Assembly: GCF_009720825.1 (NCBI RefSeq)
Contig: NZ_WNKY01000008.1
Coordinates: forward strand, 124,001 to 188,000
Direction of reading: 5' to 3'
Source of the DNA: Duganella radicis
Lineage (GTDB): Bacteria > Pseudomonadota > Gammaproteobacteria > Burkholderiales > Burkholderiaceae_D
Length of the DNA: 64,000 nt
In this document: in pieces, positions 1 to 8,230 of the stretch
Numbering within the stretch: the first letter of the stretch is position 1
Layout: each line of letters starts with the position of its first letter
Made by a program: the position numbers and the translations under genes
The notes under the pieces: model-generated
The model's database searches: none
Seen by the model: only the letters and a program-made list of their open reading frames with translations
What the model was told of the DNA's origin: nothing

Positions 1-40
1 CGTAAACTGGCTTCGTTATCAATGTTGAACGGAGAATCAC

Positions 41-406
41 ATGAGCCCGGATTACGTCCTGCTGTACGTCGACCAGCCTGCCGCCAGCGGCGCTTTTTAT
101 GCCGACCTACTGAACTTGCAACCGGTGGAGTCGTCGCCGACCTTTGTGCTGTTCGTGCTGCCGTCCGGCCTCAAGCTGGGGCTGTGGTCGCGCCACACGG
201 CCGAACCCAAGGTGCTGGCCTCGGGCGGCGGCAGCGAGCTGGCGTTCGCGGTGCCCGACCGCAGCGTGGTCAACGACATGCACGCCGACTGGGCTGCGCG
301 CGGCCTGGCGATCGCCCAGCGCCCCACCGCCATGGACTTTGGCTACACCTTTGTGGCACTGGACCGCGATGGTCACCGCTTGCGCGTGCTGGCGCTGGAG
401 ATGTGA
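41..406 (+). CDS. VOC-family (glyoxalase/bleomycin-resistance-like) protein
   Basis: 121 aa, the usual length of a single-module vicinal-oxygen-chelate protein with paired beta-alpha-beta-beta-beta units. The N-terminus (YVLLYVDQPAASGAFYADLL) is typical of the PhnB/glyoxalase-like branch, and the C-terminus ends in the DRDGHRLRVLALE strand common in VOC proteins. The ATG follows a good Shine-Dalgarno (GGAGA, about 31-35). Members bind a metal or a small ligand; the substrate cannot be told from sequence. A strong terminator follows directly, so it is probably a monocistronic unit unrelated to the glucan genes downstream. Confidence 0.8.
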   Translation: MSPDYVLLYVDQPAASGAFYADLLNLQPVESSPTFVLFVLPSGLKLGLWSRHTAEPKVLASGGGSELAFAVPDRSVVNDMHADWAARGLAIAQRPTAMDFGYTFVALDRDGHRLRVLALEM

Positions 407-410
407 GAGG

Positions 411-432
411 GGCGGCCGCGGCCGCCTTTTTT
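411..432 (+). terminator. Rho-independent terminator of the VOC gene
   Basis: A perfect GC palindrome (GGCGGCCGCGGCCGCC, 411-426) is followed by six T residues, 5 nt after the stop codon. Confidence 0.85.
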
Positions 433-440
433 CATTTCCG

Positions 441-470
441 TTGACACTCAAAATCAAGGGATGCTATATT
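441..470 (+). promoter_or_regulatory. Sigma70-type promoter of the sugar-binding-protein gene
   Basis: TTGACA (441-446) and TATATT (465-470) are separated by 18 nt, with an extended TG at 462-463. The predicted start near 477 lies just before the LacI-type operator at 481-496, a position where a bound repressor would block initiation or early elongation. Confidence 0.6.
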
Positions 471-480
471 TCTCTTGTGA

Positions 481-496
481 TTGGTAACGTTTCCAA
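481..496. promoter_or_regulatory. LacI-family operator (site 1)
   Basis: TTGGTAACGTTTCCAA is a near-perfect palindrome centred on CG with one mismatched pair, the classic LacI/GalR-family operator form. A second copy of the same class (2995-3010) precedes the GH5 gene. The LacI-type regulator encoded at 1927-2946, between the two sites, is the obvious ligand; that pairing is inference. Confidence 0.65.
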
Positions 497-527
497 TTTC
501 ACCCTCGTCTCTTCGCCCCGCGAAGTT

Positions 528-557
528 ACCGGCGCCTTGGGCGGCGCCGGTTTTTTT
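528..557 (+). terminator. Terminator-like hairpin inside the leader of the binding-protein gene
   Basis: ACCGGCGCC (528-536) and GGCGCCGGT (543-551) form a 9-bp stem followed by a run of T residues to 557. It lies downstream of the promoter and operator and about 50 nt upstream of the start codon at 610. The upstream gene already has its own terminator at 411-432, so this one may be an attenuator. A smaller hairpin (CTTCG 511-515 / CGAAG 521-525) sits in front of it. Confidence 0.6.
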
Positions 558-609
558 GCGCGCAGGAAGACGCTAGTATCTGGTTGTCACAAGCATATAT
601 GGAGACTGG

Positions 610-1875
610 ATGGACAAGCACACCGTGGGCGCGCTGCGCCGTGCAGGGACTTTGCTGGCCATGCTGACGCTGGGCGTCAGCGGCGCCGGCGCCGTGCAAG
701 CGGCCGCTGCCGCGCCCAGGGCGGAAGTGATGCATTGGTGGACCTCCAGCAGCGAATCGGCCGCCGTGCGCAAGTTCGCCGATGCTTACCGCGCCGCCGG
801 CGGCGTCTGGGGCGATACCGCGATCGCAGGCGCCGATCAGGCCAAGGCGGTGGCCATCAACCGTATCGTCGGCGGCAACCCGCCCACCGCCGCCCAGTTC
901 AACACCACCAAGCAGTTCCGCGACCTGATCGACCAGGGTTCGCTCAACAATGTCGACGACATCGCCGCGCGCGACCGCTGGGACCAGTTGATGCCGCAGC
1001 CGATTCTGGATGTGATCAAGGTGAAGGGCCACTTCTACGCGGTGCCGGTGGACATTCATATGTCGACCTGGATCTGGTATTCCAAGGCCGCCTTCAAGAA
1101 AGCCGGCATTGTGAAAGAGCCGGCCACGCCGGACGAACTGTTCGCCGCGCTGGACAAACTGAAAGCGGCCGGCCTGGTCGGCCTGGCCCATGGCGGCCAG
1201 CCTTGGCAGGAGAATATCCTGTTCCAGGCCATGTTGGCCAATGTCGGCGGCAAGGAACTGTACTTGCAAGTACTGCGCGACCGTAATCCAAAGGCCATCA
1301 ATTCCGAAGCGTTCAAGAAAGTGCTGCTGGCCTTCAAGCGCCTGCAAGGTTATGTGGACACCGGCTCGCCCAACCGCAACTGGAACGACGCCACCGCCAT
1401 GCTGATCAGCGGCAAGGCCGGCGTGCAGATCATGGGCGACTGGGCCAAGGGTGAATTCGCCGCCGCCAGGCAGACGGCCGGCAAGGACTTCGGCTGCATT
1501 CCCGGTCTGGGCGCCAACGTGCCTTACCTGATCCAGGGCGATGCCTTTGTGTTCCCGAAGACCAGCAATCCGGACGCGGTGCGCGCGCAGAAGCTGCTGG
1601 CCACCACCATGCTGACGCCGGGCGCGCAGCTGGAGTTCAACAAGATCAAGGGCTCGCTGCCGATCCTGAGCAATGCCGATGCGTCCGGCATGGATGTCTG
1701 CGCGCAGGCCGGCATGGCGATTCTGAAGGATAAGTCGCGCGCGGTCGGCATGATCGAGGTGTTCCTGACGCCCGACCAGAACGGCGCATTGCAGGATGTG
1801 CTGACCACGTTCTGGAACACCCGCATGCCGGTGGAGAAGGCGCAGAAGGGGGTCGTCGCGGCGTTGCAAGATTGA
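610..1875 (+). CDS. Carbohydrate ABC transporter substrate-binding protein (extracellular solute-binding family 1)
   Basis: 421 aa. The N-terminus is a signal peptide (hydrophobic LLAMLTLGVSGAGAV, then an Ala-rich cleavage region near residue 33). The mature start EVMHWWTS and the segments HFYAVPVDIHMSTWIWY and GVQIMGDWAKGEF are characteristic of sugar-binding proteins. It should bind an oligosaccharide in the periplasm for an ABC importer, but no permease or ATPase gene lies nearby, so its transporter is either elsewhere or absent. It sits behind a LacI-type operator and directly upstream of the LacI-family gene, which suggests a glucan-derived oligosaccharide. The ATG has GGAG about 5 nt upstream. 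Confidence 0.88.
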   Translation: MDKHTVGALRRAGTLLAMLTLGVSGAGAVQAAAAAPRAEVMHWWTSSSESAAVRKFADAYRAAGGVWGDTAIAGADQAKAVAINRIVGGNPPTAAQFNTTKQFRDLIDQGSLNNVDDIAARDRWDQLMPQPILDVIKVKGHFYAVPVDIHMSTWIWYSKAAFKKAGIVKEPATPDELFAALDKLKAAGLVGLAHGGQPWQENILFQAMLANVGGKELYLQVLRDRNPKAINSEAFKKVLLAFKRLQGYVDTGSPNRNWNDATAMLISGKAGVQIMGDWAKGEFAAARQTAGKDFGCIPGLGANVPYLIQGDAFVFPKTSNPDAVRAQKLLATTMLTPGAQLEFNKIKGSLPILSNADASGMDVCAQAGMAILKDKSRAVGMIEVFLTPDQNGALQDVLTTFWNTRMPVEKAQKGVVAALQD

Positions 1876-1926
1876 CGGGCGCGCGTTATCCTTGCCGCCG
1901 CATAGACAGAACGGATAAGGGAACTC

Positions 1927-2946
1927 GTGGCAACTATCAAAGACGTAGCCCGGCTGGCGGGCGTGGGATTGGGCACCGCTTCGCGCGTCATCAGCGGCAA
2001 GGGATCGGTATCGCAGTCCACGACCGAGAAGGTGCGCAAGGCGATTGAGGAGCTGGAGTTCCGGCCGTCGCACGCGGCGCGCTCGCTGTTGTCGGGCAAC
2101 TCGCAGATGATCGGTGTCTACATCCCGTATCTGAGCGGGACGTTTTATACGCCCATCCTGCAATCGATTTACACGGCGCTGCGCGCGGCCGGCTTGAACA
2201 TGGTGGTGGCGTTCGGCGTCGGCGACGGCGATGCGCGCAATCAGGCGATCGACGGCCTGAATTTCCTGATCGAGCGCGGCAGCGATGGCCTGATCGTGAT
2301 GAGCAACGCGATGGAGGACGAGGACTTTGTGGCGCTGGGCCCGTTCCAGTCCAAGGTGGTGGTGATCAATCAGGATTTCGCCAGCATCGCGGCGCAGTGC
2401 TTTACGGTGGACCACGAAGCCGGCGGACGGTTGGCGGCGCGCACCTTGCTGGAGCTGGGCCACCGCAAGATCGCGGTGATCGCGGGCCGCGCGGCGGCGC
2501 CCGACAACCAGCAGCGTATCGCCGGTTTCAAGGCGGAGCTGGAGGCGGCCGGCGTCGACACGCGCAAGATGTGGATGGCCGACGGCGAGTTCACGCCGGA
2601 AGGCGGCCTGGCGTGCGCCGAGCAGCTGCTGCGATCGGGCGAGGAATTTACGGCGGTGTTTTGCGCCAATGACGAGATGGCGGTGGGGGCCTTGTCGATG
2701 TTCCAGAAGGCCGGCGTGCAGGTGCCGCAGCAGGTGTCGGTACTTGGCTATGACGATACGCACAGCGCGGAATTCACCGCGCCGCAGTTGACCAGCGTGC
2801 ATATCCCGTGGAGCGAGATGACGCTGAATGGGCTGAATTATTTGCTGAACCAGTGCTATGACCTGAAGCGTCCGGTGGCGCGCGAATACCGGCTGCATGT
2901 GGCGGAACGGGCGTCGCTGGCGCCGCTGAAGCGTAAAACGAAGTAA
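1927..2946 (+). CDS. LacI-family transcriptional regulator of the glucan locus
   Basis: 339 aa with a GTG start preceded by AGGGA. Residues 1-60 form the LacI helix-turn-helix and hinge (TIKDVARLAGVGLGTASRVI, then FRPSHAARSLLSG). The rest is a periplasmic-binding-protein-like sensor domain ending with the VSVLGYDDT and TSVHIPW segments usual for the family. It lies 51 nt after the binding-protein gene and is followed by a terminator. Two LacI-type operators flank it, upstream of the binding-protein gene and of the GH5 gene. It is likely a repressor relieved by a beta-glucoside such as cellobiose; the ligand is not known. Confidence 0.92.
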   Translation: MATIKDVARLAGVGLGTASRVISGKGSVSQSTTEKVRKAIEELEFRPSHAARSLLSGNSQMIGVYIPYLSGTFYTPILQSIYTALRAAGLNMVVAFGVGDGDARNQAIDGLNFLIERGSDGLIVMSNAMEDEDFVALGPFQSKVVVINQDFASIAAQCFTVDHEAGGRLAARTLLELGHRKIAVIAGRAAAPDNQQRIAGFKAELEAAGVDTRKMWMADGEFTPEGGLACAEQLLRSGEEFTAVFCANDEMAVGALSMFQKAGVQVPQQVSVLGYDDTHSAEFTAPQLTSVHIPWSEMTLNGLNYLLNQCYDLKRPVAREYRLHVAERASLAPLKRKTK

Positions 2947-2952
2947 AGATTC

Positions 2953-2986
2953 AAAAGAGCAGGCCGCAGTCGCGTGCTCTTTTTTT
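2953..2986 (+). terminator. Rho-independent terminator after the LacI-family gene
   Basis: AAAAGAGCA (2953-2961) pairs with TGCTCTTTT (from 2975) around a 13-nt loop, followed by a run of T residues. Confidence 0.8.
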
Positions 2987-2994
2987 AAACTCAC

Positions 2995-3010
2995 TTGGAA
3001 ACGATTCCAT
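2995..3010. promoter_or_regulatory. LacI-family operator (site 2)
   Basis: TTGGAAACGATTCCAT contains the near-palindrome TGGAAACGATTCCA and shares the TGGAAACG/TTCCA half-sites of the operator at 481-496. It lies just 5' of the Shine-Dalgarno of the GH5 gene, where binding would stop transcription of the whole GH5-GH1-GH3-permease operon. Confidence 0.6.
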
Positions 3011-3024
3011 GCAATGGAGGCGGT

Positions 3025-4290
3025 ATGTTCGTAAAACGATTGCTGAGTACGGTTTTGCTGCTGGCGGGGAGCGCACAGGCCGCGTTGCCGATGCTGCACA
3101 CGGAAGGCACGAAGTGGCTGGACGCCGAGGGCAAGCAGCCGGCGCTGCGCGGCGTCAATCTCGGCAATTACCTGATCCAGGAGTTCTGGATGATGGGCCA
3201 GGAGACCAGGGCGGTTGACGATCAATGCAAGCTGGAGGCGGTGCTGGACCAGCGCTTTGGCTACGAAGAACGTCAACGTTTATATGGGCTGTTCCGCGAT
3301 AACTGGATCACGCGGCGCGACTGGGATCTGCTGCCGAAGATGAACCTCAATCTGGTGCGCCTGCCGTTCATCTACAGCGTGGTGGAGGATGAGAAGAAGC
3401 CGCGCCAGCTGCGCGCCGACGCCTGGAAGTATCTGGACCGCGTGATCGATGAAGCCGAGCAGCGCGGCATCTACGTCATTCTCGACCTGCATGGCGCGGT
3501 GGGCGGCCAGGGCTGGGAGCATCACAGCGGCTGCGCCGGCAAGAACAAGTATTGGGACACGCCCGAGTATCAGGAGCGCACCATCTGGCTGTGGCAGCAG
3601 ATCGCCGCGCGCTACAAGGACCGCGGCGCGGTGGCGGGCTACAGCATCCTGAATGAACCGTGGGGCACCACGCCGGAGAATCTGGCCGTGGTCATGGGCA
3701 CGCTGTACCAGGCGATCCGCGAAGTGGACCGGAACCACGTGATCATCCTGCCGGGCCATAGCAAGGGCATCGACGCTTATGGCAAACCGTCCGGGCACGG
3801 CATGCGCAATGTCGCCTTCGAGATGCATCCCTATCCCGGCCACTTCGGCTGGGGCAAGCCGGGACTGGCCGTGCACAAAGGCTGGCTGCAATGCGAGGGC
3901 GAAGGTGACAACGTTTGCAAATGGAAGACCAGGCTGGAAGGGCTGGATACCGCCTTCTTCGTCGGCGAATTCCAGCCGTGGGCTTTCATGGGCGCGGAGC
4001 ATGGCGGACAAGTCATGCGCGTCACCTACGACACCTACGTCGCCAATGGCTGGGCCGCCACCGCGTGGGCGTGGAAAGTGTTATCCAACAAGGGCGGGCA
4101 GGGCAAGGGCACCTGGGGCCTGGTCACCAACGCGCCCGGCGCCGCCATTCCCAAACTCGATTTCACCAAGGCTTCGCTGGCCGAGATTGAAAGCTTATTC
4201 CGGCTGTACGGCAGCGTGCCGTATCAGCCGCAGCAAACCGCCATCAAATGGATGAACGCAACCGTGCCACCTACCCCCTTCGCCAAATAA
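3025..4290 (+). CDS. Glycoside hydrolase family 5 (exo-/endo-beta-glucanase type)
   Basis: 421 aa. The ATG at 3025 is chosen because it has GGAGG (3016-3020) upstream and opens a clean signal peptide (MFVKRLLSTVLLLAGSAQA); the in-frame TTG at 2995 lies in the operator. The TIM-barrel enzyme shows LRGVNLGNYL near the N-terminus, RLPFIYS, ILDLHGA, the acid/base NEPWG (Glu211) and the nucleophile VGEFQPW (Glu315), as in GH5 and the fungal exo-1,3-beta-glucanase branch. It is secreted and probably cuts beta-glucan to oligosaccharides for the following GH1 and GH3 enzymes. The GH1 gene starts 4 nt after its stop. Confidence 0.88.
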   Translation: MFVKRLLSTVLLLAGSAQAALPMLHTEGTKWLDAEGKQPALRGVNLGNYLIQEFWMMGQETRAVDDQCKLEAVLDQRFGYEERQRLYGLFRDNWITRRDWDLLPKMNLNLVRLPFIYSVVEDEKKPRQLRADAWKYLDRVIDEAEQRGIYVILDLHGAVGGQGWEHHSGCAGKNKYWDTPEYQERTIWLWQQIAARYKDRGAVAGYSILNEPWGTTPENLAVVMGTLYQAIREVDRNHVIILPGHSKGIDAYGKPSGHGMRNVAFEMHPYPGHFGWGKPGLAVHKGWLQCEGEGDNVCKWKTRLEGLDTAFFVGEFQPWAFMGAEHGGQVMRVTYDTYVANGWAATAWAWKVLSNKGGQGKGTWGLVTNAPGAAIPKLDFTKASLAEIESLFRLYGSVPYQPQQTAIKWMNATVPPTPFAK

Positions 4291-4294
4291 AACT

Positions 4295-5662
4295 ATGACC
4301 ATGATTCTTACCGACCTGCCTACGGCGATCAAGCGCTCCGACTTTGCCAGCGACTTCCTGTGGGGGGTATCGACGTCCGCCTATCAGATTGAAGGCGCCG
4401 CCGCCGAGGATGGCCGCGTGCCGTCGATCTGGGACACTTTCGCCGCCACGCCGGGCAAGATCCGCGACGGCGCCACCGGCGCAGTCGCCTGCGACCACTA
4501 TCACCGCTGGGAGGAGGATCTCGATCTGGCGCAGGCGATGGGGCTGAATGCGTACCGCTTCTCGATCGCCTGGACGCGCATCTTCGATGGCGTGGATGCG
4601 GAGCCCAATCCGCAGGGCCTGGCGTTCTATTCGAAGCTGGTGGACGGCATGCTGGCGCGCGGCCTGCAACCGTGGTGCACGTTGTATCACTGGGATCTGC
4701 CGCAGTACCTGCAGGACCAGGGCGGCTGGAACAACCGCGCCACCATCGCCGCGTATTTGCGGTACGTCGACGTGATCACCAGACATCTGGGCGGCCGCAT
4801 CAAGCACTGGATTACGCACAACGAGCCATGGTGCACGGCCATGCACGGCAACTGGGACGGCATGCACGCGCCGGGCAACAAATCGCTGCCGCTGGCGCTA
4901 CAGGTCTGCCACAACGTGCTGGTGTCGCACGGCCGCGCCGTGCCGCTGATCCGCGCCAATGTGCCGGATGCGAAGGTGGGCATCGCGCTCAGCCTGCATC
5001 CGGTGAAGGCGGCCAGCGACAGCGCGGCCGATATCGCCGCCGTGTCGCGCCACGACGCGCTGCGCAACCGCTGGTTCCTCGATGTGCTGTATGGGCGTGG
5101 CTATCCGGCGGAAGCGCTGGCGCTGGTGGGCAAGGACGCGCCGGCGATCGCGGCGGGCGACATGGAAGCCATCGCCGTGCCGTGCGATTTCCTCGGCGTG
5201 AACTACTACTTCCCGGAGGTGGTGGCGGATGCGCCGGACGAGTACCCACTGCGCACGAAGATCGTTTATCCGCAGGACCGCCAGCGCACCGACTTTGGCT
5301 GGGAAGTGTCGCCGGAAGGGCTGGTCGATCTGCTGGAGCGTGTGGCGCGCGATTATCCGACCGGCGATTTGTACGTGACTGAAAACGGCTCGTCCTACGA
5401 CGATCAGGTTGGCGCCGATGGCGCTGTCACCGACACCGCGCGCCGCGATTACCTGATCCGCCACCTGGCCGCCATGCGCGACGCGATCGCCGCCGGCGGC
5501 AAGATCAAGGGCTACTTCGCCTGGAGCCTGCTGGATAACTTTGAATGGGCGGAGGGCTATCTGCGCCGCTTCGGCCTGACCTACATCGACTACCCAACGC
5601 AACGCCGCATCGTCAAGCAAAGCGGCGAATGGTATAGCGCCTTCGTGCGCGGCAAGAACTAA
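4295..5662 (+). CDS. GH1 beta-glucosidase (cytoplasmic)
   Basis: 455 aa, typical GH1 length, without a signal peptide. The N-terminal FLWGVSTSAYQIEGA signature, the acid/base NEPW (Glu177) and the nucleophile TENG (Glu363) are all present, and the C-terminal YFAWSLLDNFEW matches the family. It hydrolyses beta-glucosides and cello- or laminari-oligosaccharides to glucose in the cytoplasm. It is tightly coupled to the GH5 gene (4-nt gap) and 24 nt upstream of the GH3 gene, in an operon behind the operator at 2995-3010. Confidence 0.93.
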   Translation: MTMILTDLPTAIKRSDFASDFLWGVSTSAYQIEGAAAEDGRVPSIWDTFAATPGKIRDGATGAVACDHYHRWEEDLDLAQAMGLNAYRFSIAWTRIFDGVDAEPNPQGLAFYSKLVDGMLARGLQPWCTLYHWDLPQYLQDQGGWNNRATIAAYLRYVDVITRHLGGRIKHWITHNEPWCTAMHGNWDGMHAPGNKSLPLALQVCHNVLVSHGRAVPLIRANVPDAKVGIALSLHPVKAASDSAADIAAVSRHDALRNRWFLDVLYGRGYPAEALALVGKDAPAIAAGDMEAIAVPCDFLGVNYYFPEVVADAPDEYPLRTKIVYPQDRQRTDFGWEVSPEGLVDLLERVARDYPTGDLYVTENGSSYDDQVGADGAVTDTARRDYLIRHLAAMRDAIAAGGKIKGYFAWSLLDNFEWAEGYLRRFGLTYIDYPTQRRIVKQSGEWYSAFVRGKN

Positions 5663-5686
5663 CATCAACAACGGAGACACACGTCA

Positions 5687-8209
5687 ATGAATTCGCATAA
5701 CCACATCCTGCGCCGCGCTGTTCTGGCAGCTACCCTGGCTTTGAGCGCCCATGCCATCGCCGCGCCGGCCGCCAGGCCGCTGGCCGACTGGCCGCACATC
5801 ACCAGCGCCGTCAGGCAGGACAAGGCCATGGAAGCGCGCATCAGGCAGATCGTGGCCGGCATGACACTGGCGCAGAAGATCGGCCAGATGACGCAGCCGG
5901 AAATCAAATTCAGCACGCCGGAAGATATCCGCAATTACTACATCGGCTCCGTGCTGAATGGCGGCGGCAGCTGGCCGCAGAATAACAAGCATGCCAGCGC
6001 GGCGGATTGGGTCAGGCTGGCCGACGCTTACTATGATGCCTCCATGAGCACCGATATGAAGGTGCGGATTCCGGTGATCTGGGGCATCGACGCCATGCAC
6101 GGCAACTCGAATATGTACGGCGCCACGCTGTTCCCGCATAACATCGGCCTTGGTGCGGCGCGCGATCCCAAGCTGGTGGCCGACATGGCGAAGTCGGTGG
6201 CGAAAGCGGTGCGCGCCACCGGCATCGACTGGGTGTTCGCGCCGACGCTGGCGGTGGTGCGTGATGATCGCTGGGGCCGCACTTACGAGAGCTTCTCGGA
6301 AGATCCGTCCGTGGTGCGCGACTACGCGGCTGGCTACGTCAAGGGCCTGCAAGGCGATCTGAAATCCGATAACACCGTGGTGGCCACCGCCAAGCACTTC
6401 GTCGGCGACGGCGGCACGTTTGAAGGCAAGGACCGGGGCGTCAACCAGTCCACCATGTCGGAGATGATCAACATCCACGCGCAGGGCTACTATCCGGCGC
6501 TGCAAGCGGGCGTGCAGACCGTGATGGCGTCCTTCAACAGCTGGAACGACGTCAAGGGCGGCGCCGATCACGGCAAGATGCACGGCAGCCGCGAGCTGCT
6601 GACCGTGGCGCTGAAAGAGAAGATGGGCTTCGATGGCCTGATCGTCAGCGACTGGAACGCCATCACCGAAGTGCCGGGCTGCGCGGAAGACAGCTGCGCC
6701 GCGTCGATCAACGCCGGTGTCGATCTGGTGATGGTGCCGGAGAAGTGGAAGACCTTCATCGCCAACACCATCGCGCAGGTGGAGAGGGGCGAGATTCCGA
6801 TGTCGCGCATCGACGATGCGGTGACCCGCATCCTGCGCGTGAAGATGCGCGCTGGTCTGTTCGACGGCAAGAAGCCTTCGCAGAACATCTACGCCGGCAA
6901 GCAGGAAGCGCTGCAAGACCGCGCGCTGGCGCGCAAGGCGGTGCAGGAATCGCTGGTGCTGTTGAAGAACAACGGCAACGTGCTGCCGCTGGCGCGCGGC
7001 AAGAAGATTCTGGTGGTCGGCAAGAGCGCCGACAACATGGCCAATCAGTCGGGCGGCTGGTCGCTGACCTGGCAGGGCACCGACAACAAGAACAGCGACT
7101 ATCCATACAGCGACACCATTCTGGCCGCGATCCAGGACGTGGCCGGCAAGGACAACGTCACCTTCAGCGAAAACGCCGCCGGCGTGGACGTCAGCCAGTT
7201 CGACGCGGTGGTGGCGGTGATTGGCGAGACGCCGTACGCCGAAGGCGATGGCGACATCGGCCCGGCCGGCACACTGCGCCTGAGTGGCCGTCATCCGGAA
7301 GACCTGGCGGTGCTGCAAGCGGTGTCGGGCAAGGGCAAGCCGGTGGTGACGGTGGCGATCACCGGCCGGCCGTTGTATACCAACGACATCCTCAACCTGT
7401 CGGACAGCTTTGTGGCCGCATGGTTGCCGGGCACCGAGGGCAAGGGCGTGACCGATGTGCTGTTCCGCAAGGCCAACGGCAAGATCAACAAGGACTTCCG
7501 CGGCAAGTTGTCGTTCTCGTGGCCGAAGTCGGCCTGCCAGACGCCGCTGAACGTGGGCGACGCCAATTACGATCCGCTGTTCAAATTCGGCTTTGGCCTG
7601 AACTACAGCAGCAAAACCACGCTGCCGCAGCTCGACACTAGTTATCCTGACGGCGGTTGTAGCAAAACTACGGCCATCCCGGTGTACAATCCTACCGACC
7701 GCGCGACTTACGGCCTGTATGTGAGCAGCGGCGGCCAGCGGGTGGCGCTGGGGGCGGACCTGAATGCGGTGTTCAACCTGCCGACCGTGAAAGTGGAAAC
7801 GGCGCAGATCAACACCCAGCAGGACGCCAAGCGCCTGACCTGGAGCGGCGCGGCGAAACTGGAGGCGCAGGCCCGCAAGGCGATCAAGCTGCCGGCCTAC
7901 GCCAGCACGGATGGCGCCTTGCAGTTCGACGCCATCGTGTCGGCTGCGCCGCAGGGCAAGGTACAAATCGGTATTGAAACGGTGGAACTGGACGCCAGCG
8001 CTGTATTCCAGCAGCTGGCCGGAAAAGGCAAGCAGACGGTCAAAATCCCTCTGTCGTGCTTCGCCAACCGTGGCTTGCCGCTGGCGGCTTTGAGCACGCC
8101 ATTCAGCGTGAGCGCCGATGCGCCGTTTGCCGCGACGTTCGCCAACATTCAGATCGTTGGCGGCGCCGCCAGGGACAAGGACGCATTGGCATGTGGGGAC
8201 TTTAAATAA
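5687..8209 (+). CDS. GH3 exo-beta-glucosidase, exported
   Basis: 840 aa with a signal peptide ending near APAARPLADW. GH3 features in order: N-terminal barrel (MTLAQKIGQMTQPE, VVATAKHFVGDGGT), the nucleophile in GLIVSDWN (Asp322), the GH3 C-terminal sandwich domain (KKILVVGKSADNMANQSGGW), and a further C-terminal beta-domain of about 170 residues. That last extension is typical of the periplasmic ExoP/CelD-type enzymes. It probably removes terminal glucose from glucan oligomers in the periplasm. It belongs to the GH5-GH1-GH3-MFS operon. Confidence 0.92.
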   Translation: MNSHNHILRRAVLAATLALSAHAIAAPAARPLADWPHITSAVRQDKAMEARIRQIVAGMTLAQKIGQMTQPEIKFSTPEDIRNYYIGSVLNGGGSWPQNNKHASAADWVRLADAYYDASMSTDMKVRIPVIWGIDAMHGNSNMYGATLFPHNIGLGAARDPKLVADMAKSVAKAVRATGIDWVFAPTLAVVRDDRWGRTYESFSEDPSVVRDYAAGYVKGLQGDLKSDNTVVATAKHFVGDGGTFEGKDRGVNQSTMSEMINIHAQGYYPALQAGVQTVMASFNSWNDVKGGADHGKMHGSRELLTVALKEKMGFDGLIVSDWNAITEVPGCAEDSCAASINAGVDLVMVPEKWKTFIANTIAQVERGEIPMSRIDDAVTRILRVKMRAGLFDGKKPSQNIYAGKQEALQDRALARKAVQESLVLLKNNGNVLPLARGKKILVVGKSADNMANQSGGWSLTWQGTDNKNSDYPYSDTILAAIQDVAGKDNVTFSENAAGVDVSQFDAVVAVIGETPYAEGDGDIGPAGTLRLSGRHPEDLAVLQAVSGKGKPVVTVAITGRPLYTNDILNLSDSFVAAWLPGTEGKGVTDVLFRKANGKINKDFRGKLSFSWPKSACQTPLNVGDANYDPLFKFGFGLNYSSKTTLPQLDTSYPDGGCSKTTAIPVYNPTDRATYGLYVSSGGQRVALGADLNAVFNLPTVKVETAQINTQQDAKRLTWSGAAKLEAQARKAIKLPAYASTDGALQFDAIVSAAPQGKVQIGIETVELDASAVFQQLAGKGKQTVKIPLSCFANRGLPLAALSTPFSVSADAPFAATFANIQIVGGAARDKDALACGDFK

Positions 8210-8230
8210 AAACGAGGAGAAGGTAAAAGT

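Noticed and set aside
2995..3024. Upstream TTG start for the GH5 gene
   Set aside because: It lies in the LacI operator and would bury the signal peptide; the ATG at 3025 has GGAGG and a clean leader.
526..3276. 916-codon open frame on the minus strand across the binding-protein and LacI genes
   Set aside because: Composition is Arg/His/Gln-rich shadow coding opposite two well-supported genes; no domain or Shine-Dalgarno.
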